This document shows, one piece after another, positions 19,105 to 28,208 of a stretch of DNA of 64,000 nucleotides. Both the position numbers and the translations under genes were made by a program. The notes below the pieces were generated by a model that saw nothing but the letters and a program-made list of their open reading frames with translations, made no database searches and was not told the origin of the DNA. Origin of the DNA: Thermotoga maritima MSB8 (GTDB taxonomy: Bacteria; Thermotogota; Thermotogae; Thermotogales; Thermotogaceae); assembly GCF_000008545.1 (NCBI RefSeq), contig NC_000853.1, positions 510,465-574,464 of the forward strand, read 5' to 3'. The number at the start of each line of letters is the position of its first letter. The first letter of the stretch is position 1.

Positions 19105-20046
19105 TTAGAATTTTAGCCTTGGATCGAAAGCGTCTCTGAGCGCATCGCCCAGCAGATTCCATCCCAGAACGAAGAGAACCATAGCGGTACCGGGATAAAC
19201 GAGAGCGTACCAGTGCTTTCCTATCTCCATCATCCAGTCTCTCGAGTAACTGAGGATGGATCCCCAGTCGGCGTATCCCTGGGGGGCACCGAGTCCCAAG
19301 AAGCTGAGCACAGCGGCCGTTATCACGAGAGATCCCATGTTCATGGAAGCCCATATCAGGACAGGGAAAATGGTATTCGGAAGAACGTGTTTCAATATGA
19401 TGAGAAAATCGGGCACACCTATTGCTTTCGCTGCCAGGACGAATTGTTCTTCCCTCACCTGAAGAATGTTTCCTCTGATGAGCCTTGCCGCTCCCATCCA
19501 TCCGAACACGATCATTGCTATCATAACCTTGTCGAGACCCGTCCCGAGAACGGTTGTCAACACAACAGCTGCTATGAGGAAGGGGATAGAGAGAAAGATA
19601 TCGGTGATCCTCATGAGAACCTCATCTATCCATCCTCCAAAGTAACCTGAGATTGAACCTATGAACACTCCTATCAAGAGTCTTGCGAGTGTGACTATGA
19701 GACCTATCTTGAAAGCCGTTCTTGTGCCCCAGACGATTCCGTATAAGATATCACGGCCACCAATGACACCGAATGGGTGATAATCAACGCAGCGTATGGG
19801 TTCTCTGTTGGGATTCTTCGCCAGGGCATCCTCTTTCGTGGTAGGGGGTTGTGGGCTCTGATTCCAGCTCACCACAGGCATCAAGTAAGGATCGGGTAGC
19901 TTGGCTCTGGTGAGCGGGTGAATGGGAGGAGCTATAACAGGCGCGAGAATGGCTATCACCACGAAGAAGAGCACTAGAGAGAACCCTATGATGGCGGATG
20001 GATCTCTAAAAAATCTCTTCATTATTCTTTTGAATTCCTGATTCAC
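19105..20046 (-). CDS. Oligopeptide-type ABC transporter permease (OppC/DppC-like)
   Basis: A 313-residue inner-membrane permease with an N-terminal OppC segment (FRDPSAIIGFSLVLFFVV) and about six transmembrane helices. An EAA loop (AAKAIGVPDFLIILKHVLPN) contacts the ATPase. It ends GDALRDAFDPRLKF, as typical OppC proteins do. The GTG start 20046 follows GAGGTGA. It lies 13 nt after the OppB-like gene. Confidence 0.93.
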   Translation of the reverse strand: MNQEFKRIMKRFFRDPSAIIGFSLVLFFVVIAILAPVIAPPIHPLTRAKLPDPYLMPVVSWNQSPQPPTTKEDALAKNPNREPIRCVDYHPFGVIGGRDILYGIVWGTRTAFKIGLIVTLARLLIGVFIGSISGYFGGWIDEVLMRITDIFLSIPFLIAAVVLTTVLGTGLDKVMIAMIVFGWMGAARLIRGNILQVREEQFVLAAKAIGVPDFLIILKHVLPNTIFPVLIWASMNMGSLVITAAVLSFLGLGAPQGYADWGSILSYSRDWMMEIGKHWYALVYPGTAMVLFVLGWNLLGDALRDAFDPRLKF

Positions 20047-20059
20047 GTCGTTTCACCTC

Positions 20060-21097
20060 TCATCCAAGTCTTATTCTGGGATCTATAAGAGCGTACAGAA
20101 TATCTATGATGAGATTTCCAACTACAAGAATTGTTGAGAAAAACAACGCAGAAGCCATCACCGAAGCGTAATCGAGCTGCAGGGCTGCCTGCGCGGTGAA
20201 ACTTCCCACACCCGTTCTGTTGAAGACCGTTTCCACGATCACAGTACCGGAGAAGAGACCGATGACCATACCACCGGCGACAGTGGTGACAGGAATCAAA
20301 GCATTTCTTCTGGCGTGTTTGTTTATAACCACATCCTCGGGAAGACCCTTTGCCCTGGCGGTTCTCACGTATTCTTTATTCAGGACTTCCAGCATGCTCG
20401 ACCTGGTGATTCTCAGAAGATACGCCCACCAGAGCCACGAAAGAGTTATGATGGGACCTATAAGGTGTTTCAGCCCATCCCAGAAGATGTCCAATCTGCC
20501 GTTCAAGAGTGCGTCTATTGTGATGAGCTTTGTGTAGCGATGAAATTCTGGTGATTTGATCACTTCTTCAGCCCACATACTCAGATTCCCAGGAGGAAGC
20601 CAGTTCAGTATGCTGTAGAAGATCATCAGAACGAGCAATCCAAAGACGAAATCAGGGAAAGACCAGCCAACCACGGCGAAGATTCTTATGAAATGATCGA
20701 GGAATTTTCCTCTGTGAACCGCAGCCTTCACACCAAGCCATATTCCAACGAATACGACGGGAAAAATTGCATAAAGCGCAAGTTCAACGGTGTATGGAAG
20801 TCTTCTCAAAAGAGCATCTTTCACCGGTTCTTTCCCAACAAGGGACCACCCGAGATCACCTCTCAGAGTGTTTGCGAGCCATTTGACGTATCTCACAACG
20901 AAAAAGTCGTTCAAGCCGTACTTCTCCTTTAGAGCGTCCATCTGCTCGGGCGTTAACTTGTCCAGCATGTTCGGGTTGACGTACGCTGCGAGTAATTTAT
21001 CCGGCCCGAGGGACTGGATCATGGAAAAAACGATGAAGGTGACTCCTAAGAGAATCAGGGGCAAGAGCAGAAGTCTTCGTATGATGTATGCGGTCAC
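20060..21097 (-). CDS. Oligopeptide-type ABC transporter permease (OppB/DppB-like)
   Basis: A 345-residue permease and first gene of the operon. The N-terminus MTAYIIRRLLLLPLILLG is typical of OppB, as are the EAA loop (ARAKGLPEDVVINKHARRN) and the ending DPRIRLG. The start GTG 21097 is chosen for AGGAGG eight bases upstream; GTG 21106 is also open. No substrate-binding protein gene is present upstream, where tmRNA stands on the other strand, so the ligand cannot be read from context. Confidence 0.92.
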   Translation of the reverse strand: MTAYIIRRLLLLPLILLGVTFIVFSMIQSLGPDKLLAAYVNPNMLDKLTPEQMDALKEKYGLNDFFVVRYVKWLANTLRGDLGWSLVGKEPVKDALLRRLPYTVELALYAIFPVVFVGIWLGVKAAVHRGKFLDHFIRIFAVVGWSFPDFVFGLLVLMIFYSILNWLPPGNLSMWAEEVIKSPEFHRYTKLITIDALLNGRLDIFWDGLKHLIGPIITLSWLWWAYLLRITRSSMLEVLNKEYVRTARAKGLPEDVVINKHARRNALIPVTTVAGGMVIGLFSGTVIVETVFNRTGVGSFTAQAALQLDYASVMASALFFSTILVVGNLIIDILYALIDPRIRLG

Positions 21098-21141
21098 CTG
21101 GTACACCTCCTGGTCGTAAATTGGGTATGCACCTTCATATG

Positions 21142-21147
21142 ATTATA
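21142..21147 (-). promoter_or_regulatory. Candidate -10 box of the three-ATPase ABC operon
   Basis: The minus strand has a perfect TATAAT about 45 nt upstream of GTG 21097. No good -35 box is seen at 16-18 nt. The site faces away from the tmRNA promoter, and their -35 regions would nearly overlap. Confidence 0.4.
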
Positions 21148-21171
21148 CAACATACCCTGAACCTTCCGACA

Positions 21172-21199
21172 TTTGGAAGAGTCTGAACAGTGGTATAAT
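21172..21199 (+). promoter_or_regulatory. tmRNA promoter
   Basis: TTTGGA (21172-21177), a 16-nt spacer, and an extended -10 (TGG then TATAAT, 21194-21199) lie about 20 nt upstream of the mature tmRNA 5' end, leaving a short leader for RNase P to remove. Confidence 0.65.
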
Positions 21200-21219
21200 A
21201 AGGATGGATTGATAAACCA

Positions 21220-21575
21220 GGGGGCGAACGGGTTCGACGGGGATGGAGTCCCCTGGGAAGCGAGCCGAGGTCCCCACCTCCTCGTAAAAAAGGTGGGACA
21301 AAGAATAAGTGCCAACGAACCTGTTGCTGTTGCCGCTTAATAGATAAGCGGCCGTCCTCTCCGAAGTTGGCTGGGCTTCGGAAGAGGGCGTGAGAGATCC
21401 AGCCTACCGATTCAGCTTCGCCTTCCGGCCTGAATCGGGAAAACTCAGGAAGGCTGTGGGAGAGGACACCCTGCCCGTGGGAGGTCCCTCCCGAGAGCGA
21501 AAACACGGGCTGCGCTCGGAGAAGCCCAGGGGCCTCCATCTTCGGACGGGGGTTCGAATCCCCCCGCCTCCACCA
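21220..21575 (+). ncRNA. ssrA: Transfer-messenger RNA (tmRNA)
   Basis: tmRNA rescues stalled ribosomes and tags the unfinished protein for degradation. The 5' end GGGGGCG pairs with the 3' acceptor strand CGCCTCC, followed by A and encoded CCA (21573-21575). The tRNA-like T-arm GGGGTTCGAATCCCC is present at the 3' end. The resume codon is GCC at 21311, and the encoded tag reads ANEPVAVAA before tandem stops TAA TAG (21338-21343), matching the Thermotoga tag I remember. The pseudoknot-rich region 21350-21540 is consistent with the family. Length is 356 nt. Confidence 0.95.
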
Positions 21576-21582
21576 GAAAGAG

Positions 21583-21605
21583 GGCGCTTCAAGCGCCTTT
21601 TTATT
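21583..21605 (+). terminator. Rho-independent terminator of tmRNA
   Basis: Stem GGCGCT (21583-21588) and AGCGCC (21592-21597) with a 3-nt loop, followed at once by TTTTTATTTTT. Confidence 0.85.
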
Positions 21606-21688
21606 TTTCTTCTATCTCTTTGAATCATTGTTTATTCATTATTAACGGTAATGTTGGATTTGTGTTTGTTTTTCTTAATCAATATCCC

Positions 21689-21717
21689 TTGAAGAGGCTC
21701 GTAAAAAGTAGTATATT
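21689..21717 (+). promoter_or_regulatory. groESL promoter
   Basis: A -35 TTGAAG (21689-21694) and a -10 TATATT (21712-21717) are spaced by 17 nt. The predicted start falls inside the CIRCE operator, so repressor binding would block initiation. Confidence 0.7.
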
Positions 21718-21721
21718 TATA

Positions 21722-21748
21722 TTAGCAGTCGAATGATGAGAGTGCTAA
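21722..21748 (+). promoter_or_regulatory. CIRCE operator (HrcA binding site)
   Basis: The inverted repeat TTAGCAGTC, 9 nt, GAGTGCTAA matches the CIRCE consensus (TTAGCACTC-N9-GAGTGCTAA) with one mismatch in the left arm. It lies between the -10 box and the groES SD. HrcA is the known repressor of this element; hrcA itself is not in the window. Confidence 0.9.
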
Positions 21749-21769
21749 ACATCTACGAAGGAGGGATGG

Positions 21770-22048
21770 ATGATGAAAGTGATACCTCTCGGTGAAAGAC
21801 TCCTCATCAAGCCCATCAAAGAGGAAAAGAAGACAGAGGGAGGAATCGTTCTTCCAGATTCCGCAAAAGAAAAACCGATGAAGGCAGAGGTCGTAGCCGT
21901 GGGAAAGATCGATGACGACGAAAAATTCGACATCAAAGTTGGAGACAAGGTTATTTACTCCAAATATGCGGGTACAGAAATAAAGATTGATGATGAGGAT
22001 TACATCATCATCGATGTGAATGACATACTCGCGAAAATCGAAGAGTGA
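21770..22048 (+). CDS. groES: Co-chaperonin GroES
   Basis: A 92-residue Cpn10 that caps the GroEL chamber. It opens [15 protein letters not shown] and has the mobile loop ([15 protein letters not shown]) and the ending [11 protein letters not shown]. Two ATGs stand in tandem (21770, 21773); AAGGAGGG fits the second slightly better. It is under CIRCE control and followed by groEL after 14 nt. Confidence 0.97.
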   Translation: MMKVIPLGERLLIKPIKEEKKTEGGIVLPDSAKEKPMKAEVVAVGKIDDDEKFDIKVGDKVIYSKYAGTEIKIDDEDYIIIDVNDILAKIEE

Positions 22049-22059
22049 AGGAGGTGTGA

Positions 22060-23679
<1,620 letters not shown>

Positions 23680-23685
23680 TGGAAA

Positions 23686-23717
23686 TAAAGGGGGCCCTTG
23701 GCCCCCTTTACTTTTTT
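23686..23717 (+). terminator. Rho-independent terminator of groESL
   Basis: A perfect 11-bp stem (23686-23696 with 23700-23710), loop CTT, followed by C and six T residues. It begins 7 nt after the groEL stop. Confidence 0.9.
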
Positions 23718-23828
23718 AGTTTTTGTGGTATGATGAAAATATCAATAGTTCCTTTCAGGTATGGAAATCTGTTGCGGAAGAGGTCCAAGAACTCGTTTGA
23801 GTTGATTCAATACTTCCTCAGAGGTCTT

Positions 23829-23856
23829 AAAAAAGAAGGGGCGTTTGCCCCTTCTT
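23829..23856 (-). terminator. Terminator of the rarA-macrodomain operon
   Basis: A 10-bp stem AAGAAGGGGC/GCCCCTTCTT (23833-23842 and 23847-23856) with loop GTTT. On the minus strand it follows the stop at 23866 by 9 nt and runs into a T tract. It could also stop plus-strand transcripts. Confidence 0.8.
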
Positions 23857-23865
23857 TTGGTTTCA

Positions 23866-25665
23866 TCAAACGCTGAACTTTTCTTCGAAAATCTTCGTTG
23901 TTTCCTCATCTATGTTGCATATGCGGATCTCTTCCAGAGTGGTATCAGGATGTTGATCGATGAAATCTCTTATTGCTTTTGAAAAGATTCCCACCGCTCT
24001 TTCTTTCGGAAATCCGAATATTCCTGTACTGATAGCAGGCATTGAGATGCTCTTCAATTTCAGTTCGTGAGCTCGAAGAAGAGCGTTGTAAACTGCTTTG
24101 TAGAGAAGTTCGTCCTCTCCATGACTGCCTCCTCTCCAAACGGGCCCCACGGTGTGGATCACGTATTTTGCCTTCAGCTTTCCAGCGCTGGTTACCACCG
24201 CTTCACCTGTCGGGACTCTTCCTCGTTCTTGAACGATCCTGTCGCTTTCTTCCTGGATAACGCTTCCACCTGCTCTCACGATCGCTCCCGCTACTCCTCC
24301 TCCGTGTTTCAGATATTCGTTCGCCGCGTTCACTATGGCGTCCACTTCTTCTCTTGTGATGTCTCCCTTTACGATTCTGATCTTTTTCCCTTTGTATTCC
24401 AGTTCTTTTCTCACTTCGGCCATACTTTCACCCCCGTACTTCTCGGGCCAGAGTTTTCTGAGCCTTTCAAAGAGTTCTTCCTCAAAACCTACTCTCTTTG
24501 GCTGGAAGATGACCTCATTTTTCAACTTTTCTGGAAGATAGTTCGTTTTCACGAAACCACCGAAATCATGGGGATAAAGATACCCTTCTCCGTATCCACG
24601 CTTTTTCATCTCTTCGGTGACGGGATTTCTCAGAAAAAGCGGTACGTCCTCCACAGGAAGTTCCTGGACTTTTTTCATTGCGAGATAAACAGAGTTGCTC
24701 TTGGGAGCGAGGGAAAGATAGACGGCACACTCTACAAGGTTCATCAAACATTCGGGAAGTCCCACGTGTTCGACAGCGATGGAGGTCGAAACGGCGATAT
24801 GTAGAGCGTTTGGGTCGGCGAGTCCAACGTCTTCGCTGGCGAATATGATCATTCTTCGTGCTATGAATCGCGGGTCTTCTCCCATCTCTATCATTTTGAC
24901 GAGGTAGTAAACAGCGGCGTTTGGATCGCTACCTCTCATACTCTTTATGAAGGCCGAAGCGAAATCGTAGTGTGATTCCTTCGTGTACCCGCTCACGTTT
25001 CCCAGCAGAGTTTCCAGGTCCTCAAGAGTTACTCTCTTGTTTTTGAACGCCTGGTGGACGATCTCCAGGGTGTTCAAGAGTTTTCTGGCGTCTCCTTCGG
25101 AATGCCTTACTATGGCTTTCTCTACCGATTCTTCCAGATCGATGTTGAGAACCTCTGTTGCTTTTTTCAAGATCTTCATCAGGTCCTCGTCAGAGAGTTT
25201 TTTGAAATAAAGAATCCTGCACCTTGAGAGAAGTGCAGGTACGATGACAAAACTCGGATTTTCAGTTGTTGTCGCAACCAGTACGATGTCTCCTCGTTCA
25301 ACATGGGAAACCAGAACCATCTGCTGGTTTTTGTTCAGGCGGTGTATTTCATCGAGAAAGAGAAGCAATTTTTTTCCATATTTTCTCAACTGTTCTCCTC
25401 TTTTGAGAACGTTCTTTATTTCAGAAACCCCGTGAACGGTGGAGCTCAGATAAACTACCTCGCCGTTGAAATACCTTTTCAGCAGTGAAAAAACCGAGGT
25501 CTTACCAGACCCCGGTGGTCCATAGAGGATAGAAGAGAACATGTTGCCTGTCTTTAAAGTTCGCCGGAGAATCCCTTTATTACCGAATATATGATCCTGA
25601 CCGACGAAATCCTCGAAGTCTTTCGGCCTGAGCAGTTCACTCAAGGGTTTTTCTGAAATACTCAA
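23866..25665 (-). CDS. rarA: RarA/MgsA replication-associated AAA+ ATPase fused to a C-terminal macrodomain
   Basis: A 599-residue fusion. Residues 1 to about 415 are Rar[10 protein letters not shown], Walker [10 protein letters not shown], Walker [11 protein letters not shown], sensor TTENPSF, sensor-2 region [11 protein letters not shown], and the tetramerisation domain ([16 protein letters not shown]). RarA acts at stalled replication forks. Residues from about 420 form a complete macrodomain: [22 protein letters not shown] and [10 protein letters not shown], the ADP-ribose-binding and O-acetyl-ADP-ribose hydrolase signatures. TTG 25665 is the start shown; its SD is weak and it overlaps galE by 29 nt. 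An internal ATG with its own SD at the domain border could give a free macrodomain. Confidence 0.93.
   Translation of the reverse strand: MSISEKPLSELLRPKDFEDFVGQDHIFGNKGILRRTLKTGNMFSSILYGPPGSGKTSVFSLLKRYFNGEVVYLSSTVHGVSEIKNVLKRGEQLRKYGKKLLLFLDEIHRLNKNQQMVLVSHVERGDIVLVATTTENPSFVIVPALLSRCRILYFKKLSDEDLMKILKKATEVLNIDLEESVEKAIVRHSEGDARKLLNTLEIVHQAFKNKRVTLEDLETLLGNVSGYTKESHYDFASAFIKSMRGSDPNAAVYYLVKMIEMGEDPRFIARRMIIFASEDVGLADPNALHIAVSTSIAVEHVGLPECLMNLVECAVYLSLAPKSNSVYLAMKKVQELPVEDVPLFLRNPVTEEMKKRGYGEGYLYPHDFGGFVKTNYLPEKLKNEVIFQPKRVGFEEELFERLRKLWPEKYGGESMAEVRKELEYKGKKIRIVKGDITREEVDAIVNAANEYLKHGGGVAGAIVRAGGSVIQEESDRIVQERGRVPTGEAVVTSAGKLKAKYVIHTVGPVWRGGSHGEDELLYKAVYNALLRAHELKLKSISMPAISTGIFGFPKERAVGIFSKAIRDFIDQHPDTTLEEIRICNIDEETTKIFEEKFSV
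24424..24435 (-). promoter_or_regulatory. Internal ribosome binding site at the RarA/macrodomain border
   Basis: On the minus strand GGGGGTGA (24435-24428) stands four bases before an in-frame ATG (24423). From this ATG the last 185 residues ([14 protein letters not shown] onward) would be made as a stand-alone macrodomain. It may be chance, but it is stronger than the SD of the full-length start and is placed exactly at the domain junction. Confidence 0.4.
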
Positions 25666-26566
25666 CGGTGAGCTTCAATCCCTCCTCAAGGGAAACTTTG
25701 GGTTCCCAGCCGAGCTTTTCCTTCGCCTTCGTGTAATCGAGAATGCTCTTTCTCACGTCGCCCTTACGCGGTGGTTTATAGACAGGCTCTTTATCGTAGC
25801 CAGTGATCTCTTTCAGCAGTTTGAAGAGCTGGTTCACGGTTGTGCCCCTTCCCGTTCCTATGTTGAAGACTTCGTTGTCGCCTTTCTCCATGGCGAGAAG
25901 ATTCGCTCTGACCACGTCATCAACGTAAACGTAGTCTCTGACGTACTCTCCATCACCGAATATGTGAACTTCCTCTCCCCTGAGCATCCTTTCAGTGAAG
26001 ATGGCCACCACGCCCGCTTCACCGTACGGATCCTGTCTTGGCCCGTAAACGTTGGCGTATCTGAGAACTGTGTACTTCAGCCCGTACTCTCTCGCGAAGA
26101 ATTCCAGATACATCTCGGTGCTGTACTTCGCTATGCCATAAGGGGATATCGGATGAGGTATCTCCGTTTCCGGTGTTGGAAAGACCTTCACATTCTCTCC
26201 GTATATCGCCCCACCGGTGGACGAAAAGATGAATTTTTTAACACCGTACTTGATGGATTTTTCAAGAAGCACAAGAGATCCGATGATGTTCGTTTTTGCG
26301 TCTCTGGCGGGTTCCCTAACAGAGATGGCGACACTAGCCTGAGCGGCGAGGTGAAAGACATACTCGGGTCTGTGTAGAGAGAAGATCCGCTCCATCATTT
26401 CTTCGTCCTCTATACTCTGTTCATAAAACAGTGCGTTTCTGTTGAGGTTTTCAACCTTTCCAGAAGATAGATTGTCCACCACAATGACACCGTATCCGTT
26501 TTCTATCAGTTTGTCCACCACGTGGGATCCTATGAAGCCCGCTCCGCCTGTTACCAGAATGTTCAT
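25637..26566 (-). CDS. galE: UDP-glucose 4-epimerase (GalE-type SDR)
   Basis: A 309-residue extended short-chain dehydrogenase. NAD binding is by [15 protein letters not shown]; the active site shows SSTGGAIYG and [11 protein letters not shown] (Tyr-x3-Lys). It interconverts UDP-glucose and UDP-galactose; the T. maritima homologue (TM0509, from memory) is a characterised epimerase. The ATG follows GAGGAGG and overlaps the upstream regulator stop as ATGA. It sits between DNA-related genes, with no other sugar genes nearby. Confidence 0.9.
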   Translation of the reverse strand: MNILVTGGAGFIGSHVVDKLIENGYGVIVVDNLSSGKVENLNRNALFYEQSIEDEEMMERIFSLHRPEYVFHLAAQASVAISVREPARDAKTNIIGSLVLLEKSIKYGVKKFIFSSTGGAIYGENVKVFPTPETEIPHPISPYGIAKYSTEMYLEFFAREYGLKYTVLRYANVYGPRQDPYGEAGVVAIFTERMLRGEEVHIFGDGEYVRDYVYVDDVVRANLLAMEKGDNEVFNIGTGRGTTVNQLFKLLKEITGYDKEPVYKPPRKGDVRKSILDYTKAKEKLGWEPKVSLEEGLKLTVEYFRKTLE

Positions 26567-27081
26567 GGTTGAGCCTCCTCTTCTTCATCTTCTTCCATAA
26601 TTCTGGCTTCTTCAGGGATTTCCCGAACGTTCACGAGTCTTCTGCTCTCTTCGAGAAATTCCTTCAGTTCCTGCACCTTGCTCTCATCGAAATTCACCAT
26701 TATGTCGTAAAATCTCTTGAATCTTTCTCTCGTTTTCGTATCCAGGAAGTGTGAGAAATGACGCGAGAGTTTTTCCGCGGTGGGTGAAGGTATTCCCATC
26801 ACGTAGAAGAAAAAGTTCCTGAGTCTGTTCTGAGAACCTCTCAACGATCTTGCTCTTCTTTTACCCTTCTCGGTAAGGGTTATGTATCCATACTTCTCGT
26901 ATTCGACGTATCCAAGTTCCGCCAGTCTTTTCATGGCATTCGTCACACTTGGAAGGCTCACTCCCATCTTTCTCGCGATGGTGCTCACCCTCGCCGCGGG
27001 TTGTTTCTGAAGTATCTCCTGAATCACTGCAAGGTAATCTTCGAGCGCAGGTGTCAGGGTTTTCTTCCTTCCTCTAGGCAT
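26563..27081 (-). CDS. DtxR/MntR-family-like transcriptional regulator with degenerate metal site
   Basis: A 172-residue regulator with an N-terminal winged helix (TPALEDYLAVIQEI, RVSTIARKMGVSLPSVTNAMKRLAELGYV, KYGYITLTEKG) as in DtxR/MntR. Against MntR ligands (D8, E11, H77, E99, E102, H103 in B. subtilis) the Asp is present, but E11 aligns with Ala and H77 with a Gln/Asn stretch. The C-terminus is very acidic ([10 protein letters not shown]). It could respond to something other than Mn or Fe. The ATG follows GGAGGG and lies 4 nt after the glycosylase stop. Confidence 0.8.
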   Translation of the reverse strand: MPRGRKKTLTPALEDYLAVIQEILQKQPAARVSTIARKMGVSLPSVTNAMKRLAELGYVEYEKYGYITLTEKGKRRARSLRGSQNRLRNFFFYVMGIPSPTAEKLSRHFSHFLDTKTRERFKRFYDIMVNFDESKVQELKEFLEESRRLVNVREIPEEARIMEEDEEEEAQP

Positions 27082-27085
27082 GCTA

Positions 27086-27664
27086 TCAACCCTCCTTCTT
27101 TATGAAACTTTTTGCTTTCTCAATATCCTCAAGAACGATCCTTCTGAGTTCATTACTTCTATTTCTCAGGAGATAACTCGGATGGAATGTTGGAATGACC
27201 TTTTTTCCTCCGAGCCAGTCGATGGGATTTCCTCTGACCTTAGTTATGGATACCTTTTTCCCATCCACGAAGAAAGACAGCGCCGTGGCTCCGAGAGCAA
27301 CTATCACATCTGGGTTGATGATTTCGATCTGAGCGAGTAAAAAATGTCCACATGCCGCCTGTTCTTCAGGAGTGGGTGTTCTGTTGTTGGGAGGCCTGCA
27401 TTTCACAACGTTGCATATGTAAACATCTTCTCTTCTGATACCTGATTCTCTGAGCAGTTCCGTCAGAAGCATTCCCGCTCTGCCGACGAAAGGTCTTCCC
27501 GTCTTGTCTTCTTCCTCTCCCGGTCCTTCTCCCACAAAGACAATCCTCGTATCCAGATTTCCTTCTCCTACGACAACGTTTGTCCTATTCAGATGAAGTG
27601 GGCAAGCCGTACACTTTTTCACTCTTTCTGACACTATCTCCATGAGTTCTTCCCTTGTATACAA
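27086..27664 (-). CDS. Uracil-DNA glycosylase, family 4 (Fe-S)
   Basis: A 192-residue thermostable uracil-DNA glycosylase that removes uracil produced by cytosine deamination, a frequent lesion at high temperature. It shows the active motif GEGPGEEED, the C-terminal HPSYLL, and four cysteines of the 4Fe-4S site (CTAC near 18-21, VVKCRPP, AACGHF). Start TTG with GGGGGAG upstream. It is the first gene of the operon continuing with the regulator, galE and rarA-macrodomain. Confidence 0.95.
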   Translation of the reverse strand: MYTREELMEIVSERVKKCTACPLHLNRTNVVVGEGNLDTRIVFVGEGPGEEEDKTGRPFVGRAGMLLTELLRESGIRREDVYICNVVKCRPPNNRTPTPEEQAACGHFLLAQIEIINPDVIVALGATALSFFVDGKKVSITKVRGNPIDWLGGKKVIPTFHPSYLLRNRSNELRRIVLEDIEKAKSFIKKEG

Positions 27665-27721
27665 GCCTTTCTCCCCCGGATTCTGGTAAAATATTTCTGG
27701 AAATTATCAGAACCTTACTTA

Positions 27722-27750
27722 ATTTTATCATCCACTATAAATTTTTCCAA
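27722..27750 (-). promoter_or_regulatory. Promoter of the udg-regulator-galE-rarA operon
   Basis: On the minus strand TTGGAA (27750-27745) and TAAAAT (27727-27722) are separated by 17 nt, giving a leader of about 50 nt before TTG 27664. The plus-strand fliJ promoter must lie in the same AT-rich gap but is not clear. Confidence 0.5.
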
Positions 27751-27773
27751 AAATCTTATTGGGGTGATGATTC

Positions 27774-28208
27774 GTGCCTTTTAGATTTAGACTTCAGAGA
27801 ATATACGATGTTCGAAGAAAGGAAGAAGAAACTTTGAAAAACGATCTCTCAAAAATCAATGAAAAAGTGGAAAATACCCAGAGAATTATACAACAACTTT
27901 CCGCTGAAAAGAAGCGAATAGAAAGTAATTTTCTTCACAAAAAGGTTCTCAGAAAGGAAGATCTCCTGAATATGGAGATGCAGATGATGTTTTATGAAGA
28001 AGAGATCAAAAAAAAGCAAAGTGAACTTTCTGAACTGATGAAGGAACAGGAAGAAACGAGAAGAAAACTTTTTGAAAAAATGAAGGAGAGAAAGATTCTT
28101 GAAAAATTAAAAGAAAGAAAGATGCGAGAGTACCTTTACGAAGAGAACCTCAAAGAAAGGAAGACCATGGATGAAATAGCGGAGAGGAAATTCTGGTGGG
28201 AAAGCTAA
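27774..28208 (+). CDS. fliJ: Flagellar export chaperone FliJ-like protein
   Basis: A 144-residue, almost entirely coiled-coil protein. It opens MPFRFRLQRIYDVRRKEEE, the FliJ signature, and ends with the family-like DEIAERKFWW. FliJ escorts substrates to the flagellar type III ATPase. Start GTG follows GGGGTGAT. No other flagellar gene is in the window, so it is an orphan copy. Coiled-coil proteins give weak similarity, which limits certainty. Confidence 0.75.
   Translation: MPFRFRLQRIYDVRRKEEETLKNDLSKINEKVENTQRIIQQLSAEKKRIESNFLHKKVLRKEDLLNMEMQMMFYEEEIKKKQSELSELMKEQEETRRKLFEKMKERKILEKLKERKMREYLYEENLKERKTMDEIAERKFWWES

Noticed and set aside
21135-21628. Several frames across the tmRNA locus
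   Set aside because: The region is fully explained by the tmRNA, its promoter and terminator.
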